A stretch of DNA of 64,000 bases from the NCBI RefSeq assembly GCF_019279795.1, contig NC_056725.1, positions 1,615,214,118-1,615,278,117 of the forward strand, written 5' to 3'. Under the pieces are notes generated by a model that saw only the letters and a list, made by a program, of their open reading frames with translations, had not been told where the DNA came from and searched no databases. Source of the stretch: Protopterus annectens. Its lineage: Eukaryota > Chordata > Ceratodontiformes > Protopteridae. The translations under genes and the position numbers were made by a program. Of this stretch, positions 47,487-57,918 are shown piece after piece; position 1 is the stretch's first letter, and each line of letters opens with the position of its first letter.

Positions 47487-48058
47487 CTGCCAATTCCACA
47501 TGCTAAAATACCAGCAGTACTTGATTACACAGTTAAAGCAGAAAATGATCCCTCAGACAGTTCAACCTGATTTCAAAAAGATGCAGGATTTGCTGCATGC
47601 AGCAGAACAGGTGGGAAAGCATTCCTTACAGTGTGGTTTTGATTAATTGAAAGCCTCATGTAGAGCAGCTGTCACAGGATCTGTAATACGTAGACATGCT
47701 TGGCTAAAAGAGCAAGCCTTACCAGAACATGTCAAAGCAAAGTTATTGGATGCTCCATTGCAGAAAGCTGTGTTATTTGGTGTCAAAGCAGAGGAAGTTT
47801 TAAAGAAAATTGAAGAAAAGGCAAAATCTATGCAGACAGTTAAAGATTTTTTTACAGGTACAACCTCCTCGTTTCAGCAGAAACTGGCCATCAAAAAACT
47901 GGTCCTTTCCTGCATCAGACAGACCCCAAAGGGGTAGGTACAGACGCCCAAGGGGCAGAGGCCAGCCACAAGGTTCTTTCAGGCCTAGACAATGGCATAC
48001 AACAACTCAAAGAGGTGGAGACGAAAGATCTCAACCCTTCAGGAAACAAACACAATGA
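47487..48058 (+). pseudogene. Gag-like protein of A4, C-terminal part
   Basis: This continues the A4 gag beyond A5: CQFHMLKYQQYLITQLKQK, DLLHAAEQVGKHSLQCGFD, then an in-frame stop at about 47644, then KASCRAAVTGSVIRRHAWLKEQ and FGVKAEEVLKKIEEK. A frame change near 47850 leads into QPPRFSRNWPSKNWSF and the Arg-rich RYRRPRGRGQ tail ending at 48058. So one nonsense and one frameshift mutation lie here. Confidence 0.87.
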
Positions 48059-48101
48059 CTTCCCTCTTTGCCTGCCAAGCTAAATTGCCCTGGCAGCACC
48101 T

Positions 48102-49455
48102 TTGGGAGGAAAACTGCCTCTATTTCCACAAAATTGGCGCATCATAACAAAGGACAAATGGGTTCTGGATATTATTACCCGAGGCTACAGATTTCATTTT
48201 CACACTTTACCACGGATGAGAGACATGCCAAATCTGCCTCCAAACCAATGGGCAGAGGCACAAACGCAAATTTCAGCTCTCATGGATATGAAAGCAATTC
48301 AAAAGGTACCTACAAAGGAGCAAGGTCAAGGTTTTTACTCAAGACTATTTCTAGTACCAAGAAAGGACAAAGCCTGGAGACCCATTTTAGACCTCTCAAT
48401 TCTAAACACTTACCTGGAGGTACCCAAACTCAAAATGCTCACACTACAGCAGCTTCTTCCCATGCTGGGCAAGGAATCTTGGCTGGTAACATTGGACCTC
48501 AAAGAGGCATACCTGCATGTCCCTATCAGACAAGATTGCAGAAGATACCTCGGATTTTTGGCAGGTACAACGCATTATCAAATCTCTGCATTGCCCTTTG
48601 GCTTATCTACTGTGCCCAGAGTATTTACGAAATGCCTGGCATCAGTAATTGCATACTGCAGACAACGAGGAATACAAATGTATCCATATCTGGACGACTG
48701 CCTGATCCAAGCGGACAACAAGGCCATTCTATTACAGCATCTGGCATTTGTAACAAAGCTGCTAAGTTGCCTAGGGTACACAGTACACAAAAAGAAGTCA
48801 AAGCTAATACCCTCACAAGACATAATATTCCTGGGTGCCAGCTTAAATACAACGGCCCAGATGGCTTATCTCACGCCAAACAAACAAAAACAACTGACTC
48901 AATACTTCAAAAAGATGGCAACTTTTACCCAACTCACTGCAAGGAAAATCCTGCAGGCATTGGGGTTCATGGCATCCTGCATTCAACTAATTCCACATGC
49001 AAAGTTGCATATGAGGAAATTACAATGGTACCTGAAAAGTGTATGGACTCAACACAGGCACAGCCTCGAAACAAGTATACCTCTCATTCCCTGCCTTCAA
49101 AAAGGGTTCCTATGGTGGGCTCAAGCATGTCAAATAAACAAGGGTCTTCCTTTTGTCTTACCTCCAGAAAAGCAAACTATGACAACAGATTCTTCAGACT
49201 ATGACTGGGGAGCACACATGGCAGGACAGTGCATACAGGGCAAATGGTCCGCAAAACAAATGCATCTACACATCAACCAAAAGGAGATGCTAGCTGTGCA
49301 AAATGCACTGACAGCCTTCAAGGACCTCATGCACCCAGGACAACTACTAATAAGGACAGACACCACCACAGTTATGTGGTACATAAACAAACAGGGAGGA
49401 ACACACTCCTACCCTTTATGCAGACAGGCAATGACCTTGTGGAACACAGCATTGA
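48102..49455 (+). CDS. RT-RNase H of A4, long open frame
   Basis: Reverse transcriptase and RNase H that copy the element RNA. The 488-codon frame opens with MGGKLPLFPQNW; a start further upstream cannot be excluded. RT blocks: YRFHFHTLPRMRDMP, WRPILDLSILNTY, LVTLDLKEAYLHVPI with catalytic Asp at 48495, ALPFGLSTVPRVFTKCL, and YLDD with catalytic Asps at 48693 and 48696. RNase H: TTDSSDYDWGAHM, INQKEMLAVQNAL and RTDTTTVMWYI. A frameshift near 49455 takes the real reading into the next frame (GKENILADELSRN), so the last RNase H Asp is out of frame. The 488-codon track runs on to 49568 in the wrong frame. Confidence 0.9.
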
Positions 49456-49954
49456 CTTTTCCAAGTACAACTGCAAGCACAATTCCTGCCAGGAAAGGAA
49501 AACATATTGGCAGACGAATTAAGCAGAAATTTGGCAGTGGAGACTACACCCACAAGTATTTTCAATGATAACTCAAAGGTGGGGACACCCAGACATAGCT
49601 CTATTTGCCTCCCCCAACAATTGCCAACTACAGAAATTTTGCACAAGGACTTATCATTCCCTAGCCTGGAAAGTGGACGCCCTATCATTCAGTTGGACAG
49701 CATTGGCAGTCTATGCCTTCCCACCACTACCTCTCTTGACCAAGGTATTACTGAAAGTCAGATCAGAGAGACCTCAAATGATCCTCATTGCTCCGGACTG
49801 GCCACGTCAGCACTGGTACCCATTTCTAAGGACCTTGACTCACAGCCCTCCATGGATCTTGCCTCAATTACCACTTCTGTTGACTCAGCAAATCTCTCAG
49901 ATTCTTCACAATCAGCTCAGGACTTTAAATTTAGCTGCATGGAGAATACCTTGA
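49456..49954 (+). pseudogene. End of RNase H and MT-like segment of A4
   Basis: Reading after the RT frameshift: ADELSRNL in frame 1, then from about 49545 frame 2 with VFSMITQRWGHPDIALFASP, VDALSFSWTALAVYAFPPLPLL and LIAPDWPRQHWYPFLR, ending at 49954. In DIRS elements the region after RNase H is described as a Dam-like methyltransferase domain. I recognise it by position and similarity between copies, not by a visible catalytic motif. The YR frame overlaps it on the same strand. Confidence 0.7.
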
Positions 49955-50973
49955 ATTATCAATCAACACTTCTCTCAAAGGACGTCCTGAATGTCATTTT
50001 GGAGGCCAGGGGGTCCAGCACCAGAAAAACTTACTCAGACAAATGGAAAAGATTTTGTGCATGGAACCAGGGTAAAGGCCAAAATCCTTGGATACCAAAC
50101 ATTCCTCAAATACTGCAATACTTAACTGAGATGCTACACAAAGGCCTTTCTTTCTCATTCATTAAGATCCATGCTTCAGCCATTTCAGCTCAATATAATA
50201 CGGATCCTCCCATATTCTCACACCCTTTACTAAGGCAGTTTCTCACAGGGGCTAAGAATATAAGACCCCCCAGAAAACCCCCAACGCCAGCTTGGGACCT
50301 CAACTTCGTTTTAGAAAAATTAACACTGCCTCCTTTCGAACCGGCCTTCTCAGCAGAACTACAATACTTGTCATGGAAAACAGGTCTGTTGCTGACTATC
50401 ACCTCAGCACGCAGGGTCTCAGAACTACAGGCACTTATGGCAGTGGAACCTTTCATCATTTTCCATCAGGACAGAGTCTCTTTACAAACTAACCCTACCT
50501 TTATGCCAAAGGTAGTATCCAGTGTGGCTTTGAATCAGACCATTCATTTACCCACCTTTTATCCAAACCCCCAGAATAAAGGAGAAAGACTCCTTCACTC
50601 TTTGGACATTCACAAACAGCTACGTTACTATTTGGATAAGACAAAGACCTTCAGAAAAACTGACCAACTCTTTGCATCCTATGCTGCAGGTTCACAAGGA
50701 AAGGCTATTTCCAAACAGACCATCTCTAAATGGATAGCGCATTGTATCCGCTTTTGCTACTCGCACCATGGGAAAGTAGTGCCTGTTAATATTAGGTCCC
50801 ATTCTACCAGGGCTACAGCAACCTCAGCAGCCTTTCTCAGGGGGGTTCCAACCAAGGACATTCTGGAGGCAGCTACCTGGAGTTCAGTGCACACCTTTAC
50901 CAAGCACTACCACTTCCATTATATTCAAAAACCAGAGCTGGTTTTGCCACTGCAGTTCTGCAGGGAATCCTAG
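49507..50973 (+). CDS. Tyrosine recombinase of A4, 488-codon open frame
   Basis: Recombinase that would integrate the circular DNA. The first 140 codons overlap the MT region in another frame and may not be translated as such. The recombinase proper begins near 49936 with CMENTLNYQ, then RGSSTRKTYSDKWKRFC and QILQYLTEMLHKG (core-binding domain). The catalytic domain has SARRVSELQAL with Arg at 50410, HSTRA with His 50800 and Arg 50809, the EAATWSS segment, and KHYH with Tyr at 50908. All expected catalytic residues are present. The last 15 codons diverge after a frameshift near 50920 (HYHFHYIQ instead of HYHLPLYSK), after the active site. Start usage is unknown. Confidence 0.9.
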   Translation: MADELSRNLAVETTPTSIFNDNSKVGTPRHSSICLPQQLPTTEILHKDLSFPSLESGRPIIQLDSIGSLCLPTTTSLDQGITESQIRETSNDPHCSGLATSALVPISKDLDSQPSMDLASITTSVDSANLSDSSQSAQDFKFSCMENTLNYQSTLLSKDVLNVILEARGSSTRKTYSDKWKRFCAWNQGKGQNPWIPNIPQILQYLTEMLHKGLSFSFIKIHASAISAQYNTDPPIFSHPLLRQFLTGAKNIRPPRKPPTPAWDLNFVLEKLTLPPFEPAFSAELQYLSWKTGLLLTITSARRVSELQALMAVEPFIIFHQDRVSLQTNPTFMPKVVSSVALNQTIHLPTFYPNPQNKGERLLHSLDIHKQLRYYLDKTKTFRKTDQLFASYAAGSQGKAISKQTISKWIAHCIRFCYSHHGKVVPVNIRSHSTRATATSAAFLRGVPTKDILEAATWSSVHTFTKHYHFHYIQKPELVLPLQFCRES

Positions 50974-51025
50974 CTTCACCTAACCCAGTTTAGTACCAGT
51001 CACCCATCCATAGCTTTGGGATTCA

Positions 51026-51123
51026 ACCCAAGTGTGATGACTGCAGCAGTATAACACGATGAACATAATACAGTTTTTTACCTACCATAAATGTAGATGT
51101 TAGAGTGTATATACTGCTGCAGT
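51026..51123. repeat. ICR of A4
   Basis: In plus orientation: complement of the A4 5' terminus (ACCCAAGTGTGATGAC to GAACAT at 51066), one A, then complement of the 3' terminus (from about 51068). The A4 5' end and this copy share the variant ATACTGCTGCAG. Confidence 0.87.
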
Positions 51124-51520
51124 CCAGGTTACCCTCCCACCATCCCCTCTACATACCAGGGTGTTAGTTATAACTCCATGTACATCAATCTATTGGATGT
51201 ATGCCTATATGGTGTATTTGCTAACAGCTAATACTATTGTTTATCTACTAAGGTATTTTTGCATAGTTATTTATATTGCCTTCCTAGTTGGGGGCACCTG
51301 ACATCTGGGGCAAGAAAAACTGAAGAAAATGGCGTCGGCTGCCTCTTTTATCCCCCTGTCGCACTGACGTCAGGGAAGAAGCGACGACAACCGACGCCGG
51401 ACCAAGACTTTGGGATTCGGCCGACTGCGGGACTGCCTGATGGCAGGATAACCCAAGTGTGATGACTGCAGCAGTATATACACTCGAATATCTACATTTA
51501 TGGTAGGTACAAAACTGTAC

Positions 51521-52560
51521 TTTGTGGTGGCAGGCCTGTGCCCAACATCGAAACTCCTGTTGCCAGCAGGGAATGAGGGTAATTAATGTTTCCAGGCTGT
51601 GACAATGTTGAGTCCAAACACTTTTTAGATAACATTGTAGTTTCCTCATATGCAGTCTTGCATATGGAATTAGCAGAATGCAGGATGCCATGAAGCCCAA
51701 AGCCTGCAGAATTTTTCTTGCAGATAATTGGGTCTTTGTTGCCATCATTTCGAAGTAAGAAGTCAGTTGCCTTTGTCTGGCGTGAGATAAACCATCTGGG
51801 CAGTTTTATTTAAGCTTGCACCCAAGAATATTATCTCTTGTGCGGGTACCAGTTTTGATTTCTTTTCGCTCACTATGTACTCTAGGCAAATTAGTAATCT
51901 TTTTACAAACACCAGATGCTTCAGTAGAATGTCCTTGTTCTCTGCTTGAATCAGGCAGTCATCCAAGTAAGGATATATTTGTATTCCTCTTTGTCTGCAA
52001 AATGCAATTACTGGTGCCAGGCATTTTGTGAAGACTCTGGGCGCAGTAGATAAGCCAAAGGGCAGTGCAGAGAATTGGTTAGTGCATTGAGCCAGCTATG
52101 AATCTGAGGTATCTTCTGCAAGATTGTCTGTCTGATTGGGACATGCAGGTATGCCTCTGACGTCCAAAGTTACAAGCCAAGCCTTCTTGCCCAGCATGGG
52201 GAGAAGCTGCTGCAGAGTCAACATTTTGAATTTTGGAACGTCCAGAAAAGTGTTTAGAATAGACAGGTCCAGTATTGGTCTCCAGGCTTTATCCTTTCTG
52301 GGTACCAAGAAAAGTCTTGAGTAAAATCCTTGTCCCTGCTCTTAGTGTGGTACTCGCTGAATAGCCCTCATGTCCATGAGAGATAAAACCCGCTTTTGTG
52401 CCTCTGCCCATTGATTGTGTGGCAGGTCTGGCATACCTTTTGCCTTTGGAAGGGTGTGAAAGTGGAACCTGTAGCTCTGAGACACTATATTTAGGACCCA
52501 TTTGTCCTTGGTGATCATGTGCCAATTTTGTGAAAAAGTGCTAGTTTTCCCCCTAAGGGT
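51521..52560 (-). pseudogene. RT of A3, right fragment
   Basis: RT part of A3 beyond A4. The frame at 51748 gives ARKILQALGFMASCILLIPYARLHMRKLQ and ends at WAQACH, where A4 interrupts. The frame at 51966-51763 contains MDDCLIQAENKD, the YLDD box with Tyr-Leu outside the open frame. The frame at 52308-52096 has RKDKAWRPILDLSILNTFL and LVTLDVRG: the block around the first catalytic Asp is frame-shifted right after the Asp. Non-functional. Confidence 0.83.
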
Positions 52561-54385
52561 GCTGCCAAAAGATAAGAGCTTGGCATTGGCAGAGGAAAGT
52601 CACTGGGACTGTTTCCTATATGGCTGTGATTTGTCTTATCCGCTTTTGGAGGTAGAAGCACCCCATTGTTTAGGCCTGTATGAGCCTTGGGGCTGGGTCT
52701 GCCTCTATGGCGTCTGTATCTGCCCCTTTGTGGCCTGATACTGGAAAGGACCAATTCTTAGAAGGCCAGTTCCTGCTAAATCTGGGTGGCTGTACCTGTA
52801 GGAAATCCTTAACTGTCTGCATAGATTTCGCTTTATCCTCCATTTTCTTCAACACCTCTTCTGCCTTAACACCAAACAAAGTATCATGCTGTAATGGAGC
52901 ATCCAATAATTTTGCTTTAACATGATCAGGCAGATTCTGTTCCTTTAACCAAGCATGCCTTCTAATGACAGAACCCATAACAGCAGCCCTGGAAGAGGCC
53001 TCCAGTGAATCAAAACCACACTGCAAAGTATGCTTTCCCACTTGTTCAGCTGCATGCAATAAATCCTGCATTTCCTTGTTATCAGAACATTCAGAATTTG
53101 TCAACATTTTTTGTTTTAGCAGTGACATTAAGTATTGCTGATATTTAAGCATATGAAACTGTCAATTTAAAGCCCTTACAGCCAAGGTAGCAGAAGTGTA
53201 AACTTTTTCCCCCATCTGTCCAGTGCCCTAGAATCCCTATCAGAGGGGACAGGGTTTTTTGCAGTGGAAGCCTTGACCCCTTTGGGACCCTGAGATATAG
53301 TTTCAGGGTCAGCAGCAGGGTTTTTATATAGAAATTTATGCGAGTCTGGAACCCTGTAGTATCTGTCTGACTTAACAGGTGCAGAGGGGGTAAAGAGTCT
53401 GGAGACAGGCTGGACTCTGAAAATACATCTACAATGTCTAGAACAGGTGGAATAGCAAGAGGTCTGTGCTGAGGTAGTAAAAGAAAGTCTCGGAGCCTTT
53501 TCTTAGATTCTGAGTAATCTTGGTTCTCCCAGTGAAAATGTTCCCTCATGGTATGCAGGGTTTCCCCAAAAGAATAATTCTCAGGAGGAGAGGTTGAAGG
53601 AATAGATTCTTCAGCATCAAAATCCTCATAGGGAGGAAGAGAGTATCCCTGTTCAGAAGAGGAATCAGATAAAATGGAAACCTGATCAGAAGAGTCACAT
53701 TCTGTCTCTTGCCTAGGCCTCATCAGGAGGGGGATGGGAACCCCTGATCAAAGTAATTAGGTCTTTGGCCATTTTAAGCATCTGTTTCTTAGGCATGGAA
53801 GTCTGTCTAGGAGAATGCTGTACTTGTTTCTTTGTCTTTAGAGCTGCTTTAGTCTTTGCCTTTGAAGCTGAGGTAGGCTTGACATATAACCATGTAGGTC
53901 TGAAAACACCCTCAGAAGCAGATGCCTGCTCAGCGGCTCCGGACCCATCTGAGGGAATAGTTTCTGAGTGTCCAATACCTTGAGTATCCAGAGGCCTAGT
54001 CGACTCCACGTGGGAGTCGGAAGCGGCCTGTGGCTCTGAGGTAGCAGGCGTCAGGGGCTGCGAAGGCGCCTCACTGAGGACTGGCCTAGCAGAGGCCTCG
54101 TCGTCGGTTTTGGACCTCGGATGCCTGTCCTTTTCCTTTTCCTTGCGCTTTTTATAAACTCCGGTCGTCGGTTGTTCCGATGGCATTATCTAATTAAATC
54201 CCCGGTCAAAGTAATGAAAGACAAAATCGTACTGACGTGTAATAGTACGTTGGTTAAATCTAGCACAAAACTGACAGCTAGCAATGTTGTGGTCAGGGCC
54301 TAAGCAAGGAATACAGTAAGAATGAAAATCCTTATGAGGTATTTGCTTCCCCACAAGAAATACAATTGTTAACTTTTTCTGACAT
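52515..54385 (-). pseudogene. Gag-like protein of A3
   Basis: It starts MSEKVNNCISCG at 54385. An extra C near 54354 shifts the frame immediately after the first CxxC. It continues in other frames: QFCARFNQRTITRQ, KKQMLKMAKDLITLIRGS (54186-53713), EHFHWENQDYSESKKRLRDF (53723-53145), HAWLKEQNLPDHVKAKLLD and FGVKAEEVLKKMEDK (53152-52670). The arginine-rich tail is partly lost. At least four breaks. Confidence 0.85.
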
Positions 54386-54751
54386 CGGTCTGGAGCAAGA
54401 AAAAAGTTTCCCAACGGGGTACTTAGCTTTAATGAAGACTTCGGATCTGAAATTCGGTTTTGAAAATCTCTGGAGTCGGCCGACCAGCACTTGCGAACTG
54501 CTTTTGCTTTGGGCACCGCGCGGCAAGAAAGACTGAAGAAAATGGCATCAGCTGCATCTTTTATACTCCTGGCGCACTAACGTCAGGAAGAGGCGACCGC
54601 AACAGACGCCGGACCAGGACTTTGGAATTCAGGCCAACTGTGTGTAGCCTGCCAGCAGGATAACCCAAGTGTAATGACTGCAACAGTGAAACACGAACAT
54701 CCAGAGACTCGACCTCTAGGTCCTCCAGGAGGGGGTAGGTGGGTGGGTTAG

Positions 54752-54855
54752 TAAGAATGTGAGGCGAGATGGACTACATACATTGAATGTTATGGTGAGT
54801 ACATAACTTCTTGACGTTATGCAGATCAATCTCAACTACATTCTTACCCGTGGGA
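54752..54855. repeat. ICR of B2
   Basis: Complement of the B2 3' terminus (GTGAGTACATAACTTCTT), one G, then complement of the 5' terminus (ACGTTATGCAG, with some decay). It parallels the ICR of B1. Confidence 0.75.
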
Positions 54856-55877
54856 CAGCATCCCTAGCACCTAGACCTTGGGCGGCTCGCTGGAAAATAC
54901 TCCTGAGCACTGTGGAACCAAATGAGGATCTGCCCCTTGATACCAGATCCAATTTGTAATGAGTAATAAAGGTGTGAGAAGATGCCCAAGTAGCTGCAGC
55001 ACAAATATCATCCATAGACATCCTAGCCTAAATGGCAGTAGAAGTAGACACCAAACTTGTAGAGTGAGCCTTTACCTTGAAGGGTAATTCCTTGCCATTT
55101 GAAGAATAGATGAAGGAAATGCAGCTAGAAATCCATCTGGACAGAGTTGCTTTGGAAACTGAAGTCCCTAGTCTGTTTTCTGGAAAGGAGACAAAAAGTT
55201 GGGTCCGATTTTCTAAAATCTTTTGTTCTATGTAAACAGAAACGTAATTGTCTGTGGACATCCAGCTGATGAAACTTAAATTCTGCCTTGTTAGCGAATC
55301 CAGGGAAAAACACAGGCAACTCAATAGACTGGTTGAAGCTGACCACTGAAGCAACCTTAGGCATAAAGGAAGGATTGGGTCTTAGCGAAACCCTATCCTT
55401 GTGAAATATCAAGTATGGGGACCGGACTGATAAAGCTTGGAGTTCAGAGATCCGCCTAGCCAAAGTGATGGCCATCAAAAAGAGCATCTTCCAAGACAAA
55501 AATGCTAGGTCACAGGTTGCCACGGGCTCAAAAGGAGGTGAGCTAAGCTGTTGTAGCACAAAATTAAGGTCCCATGGCATAAGACGATCAAAGATCGGAG
55601 GTCATAGTAGCATAGTCCCTTTGAGAAAGGCCCTACAAAGTCTATGCACCATTATTATATTGAGTTCATTACCAACATGAAAAGTAGAAATGGCTGCCAA
55701 ATGTACTTTAATAGTTGCCGCAGCAGATCCCTGACTAAACAGTTGAGATAGAAACTCTAAAACTGATGAGAAGGGAGCTGTATAGGGATCAATCTGTCTT
55801 TCATGAGCCCAAATGGAAAATCTCTTCCACTTACTGGAATAAATCTTCCTTGTAGAAGGGTGAAATAGCTGCTGCAT
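54836..55877 (-). pseudogene. YR of B2
   Basis: N-terminal FHPSTRKIYSSKWKRFSIW and VLEFLSQLFSQG (55877-55602), then WDLNFVLQQLSSPPFEP, ITLARRISELQAL with the first catalytic Arg, and HRQLRFCLHRTKDFRKS (55580-55125). The catalytic box reads HSTSLVSTSTA (H-x-x-S, the Arg lost) in the frame ending at 55028. CAAATWASSHTFITHYKLDL with the Tyr is in the frame at 55021-54836. Three frames and a lost catalytic Arg make it inactive. Confidence 0.83.
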
Positions 55878-56363
55878 TTAGCATTGAGGGGGGCTGGCAA
55901 ATAGATCGCAGCAAGGCTGACCCCATCTGCAAAAAATCCGTTCCGCCACCTGTTCGTTCAGGGACCAGAGGCATCAGAACAGCTCTGCTCAGCCTGTCGG
56001 CAATCACGTTGGACTTCCCCGGAATGTGCGTTGCCACTAGAAAGTGCTGGGAAGATGCTGCCCACTGCCACACTTGAACAGCCTCTCTGCAAAGGGGATA
56101 CGACCTGGTTCCTCCCTGTTTGTTTAGATACCAGACCACAGACATGTTGTCCGAGTGGATTGCAATTGTCCCAAGAGGAAGAAAGCTGTGAAGTGCTTGC
56201 AACGCTAATAGTGCCGCTGTCGTCTCTAAAACATTGATATGCAAATGGACCTAGTCTTCCTGCCACGTGCCTTGGACAGTCCTGCCAAGATAATGCCCCC
56301 ACCACCTGATCTGGGAGGCATCCATGGTCACAGTGGCAATCGGAGGAGGAAGAAAGCAACCTC
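55831..56363 (-). pseudogene. RNase H of B2
   Basis: The frame 56244-55831 contains INVLETTAALLALQAL (catalytic Glu), HSDNMSVVWYLNKQGG (Asp), REAVQVWQWA, and IPGKSNVIADRLSRA (last Asp). It ends in SALLRSICQPP, after which the YR N-terminus follows almost at once. The MT-like segment found in DIRS-A (about 300-400 bp) is absent here. The upstream side is interrupted by A6 near 56364. Confidence 0.8.
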
Positions 56364-56364
56364 T

Positions 56365-57918
56365 GTTTATACATATCCCATTTGTTTGTTGTGACATTTG
56401 TATGATAATTGTGCTTGCAAAATGCTCTAGTTTTCCCAAAAGACTGTGCCAGCTGAGACTTTGGCAAATGAATGAGGGAGGAGGTTTGTTTCCTGTGTTG
56501 TTTTTGTGCACACTGTCTTCACCACCTCTTGGTGCTGGATTTAATCCCTTAGGGCCTTGAAGGTCAGTACTTTAGGTTGCATGGAAATTGGTGGTTTCAG
56601 GGCGCATTATGGCCTTCTCTGGAGAATTTGGTGTGCTGTAGGCCTTATCTATCAGTAGAGACAAGCCTCCGAGAGTAGAAATCATCCAGGCTCCAAAAAA
56701 CAGGGGTATAGCAGTAGGTACCTGCCAAGGTAACAAAAGAAGGGGGTGCTAGAGGTTTCAAGAAATCTGAAAAGTCTTTTTCTTAGAATCTGAAAAGTCT
56801 TGGCCTTCCCAATGGAAGTGTTCCTCCTCAGGTGTGCAAGGTTTCCCCAAAGAAAAAAAAGAAAGGGAATCCTGAAAAAGGAATGGACTGGGCATAAGAG
56901 TGTTCAAGGGGAATCGAATGTTCCTCTGTACTGGGAAACTGTCTGAAAGTCTGGATTCCCTGTCCAGAGGGGATTCTCTCTCCTCTGGGGGTCTCTGGGT
57001 CAGAGGGGGCTGAGAACCCTGATAAGAGTTATTAGATCCTGTTTCTTTTTATCTGTTCAGGAGATGGCATGGGTCAGCAGCAGGGGCCAAGTGGCCTGCC
57101 TGTGATGCCTCAGCTGCTTTGATTTTATTAGAAATTTAGATGATAGAAAAAGAAGATGAAGGCCTAAATACACCCTGGGTGGATTGGTCTCACATTTAGT
57201 AAGGCCGGGGCTTCTGCCAGGCCGGGAAAGCGGCCGCAGGAAGGGCCAAAGACCAGCAGAAGGAGTAGAAGAAGGAGGCCAAAGGAGTGTCAGGGAAAAG
57301 GACTGGGACTCGCTGAGAACTGACCGGACGGGAAGGTGTTTCGACTGGTGTGACGGGAGACCGCTCGACCGACAAGTTGGTCCTTTTTTTCCTTTTTCCC
57401 AGAAATGTAGGCCGAGGTCTCCACTACATTTATAACAAATAGTAAAAAAAGCTTTTACTCGCTAACTCCGCATCGAGATCCGCGCGCACAGTAGTAGTTA
57501 AAAAACAGCAGTGCACGCGTCGTATTGGACCTGAAACAAGGTAAAGGCATGCCAAATGTTCCCCAGCGGTATTTGCTTCCCACAAGAAATACAATTATTA
57601 ACCTTTTCTTATCGGGTCTGAGGCAAGAAAAGTGAAAAGGTTTCTAACCCACTCCAAGACTACTTACTTAGGTTTCCAAATATTTTCATAATTGGGGGCT
57701 CGCCAGAAGCGTAACTGCTTCTGCTTGCTGCTCCAGGTGGCAAAAGAAAAAGAAGATGATGGCGGGTTGTGTGTCTTATATACTCTGGCCTTCCTGACGT
57801 CGGGCGAGTGTTTGCTACAACCGACGACGACCAAGAAGACTGGGACGGGGTCACCGAGGGACCGCCTGACAGCTGAAAACCCATCTGTGATTACTGCAGC
57901 TGTATGCACGATGAACAT
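56365..57918 (-). mobile_element. A6, 5' fragment of a DIRS-A copy in B2
   Basis: A minus-strand DIRS-A fragment of about 1.55 kb with 5' ITR, leader, decayed gag and the very start of RT. The 5' terminus GAACAT at 57918 is followed by C and is of the A5-type CAGCTG subfamily. The ITR carries TGACGTCG instead of TGACGTCA. The 3' two thirds (RT, YR, ICR, 3' ITR) are missing; the left edge near 56364 is abrupt. No gag domain is open. The B2 RT resumes on both sides. Confidence 0.75.

Larger units (their letters stand above)
40394..51520 (+). mobile_element. DIRS-A copy A4 (40394-41935 and 47487-51520), best preserved
   Basis: The only plus-strand DIRS copy, 5576 bp without its nested A5. The 5' terminus ATGTTCATCG starts at 40394 (preceded by G); the 3' terminus CTGTAC ends at 51520 (followed by TTT). 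It is inserted into RNase H of A3. It has the longest open frames of the window: a 488-codon RT frame and a 488-codon YR frame. Gag is split by A5 and has further breaks. Confidence 0.92.
38032..54700 (-). mobile_element. DIRS-A copy A3 (38032-40393 and 51521-54700)
   Basis: A minus-strand copy, 5542 bp after removal of the nested A4. The 3' terminus GTACAG follows AAA at 38032; the 5' terminus GAACAT at 54700 is followed by C. It belongs to a subfamily whose termini read CACTGTTGCAG and TTGTGTACC, shared with A7. It is itself nested in B2. The RNase H frame runs from the left fragment into the right one across A4. Confidence 0.88.

Noticed and set aside
48068-49204. 378-codon plus-strand frame parallel to the A4 RT frame
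   Set aside because: It is the wrong frame of the same RT region. Matching frames of this kind recur in A2 and A5 because the coding sequences are homologous. No domain is recognised.
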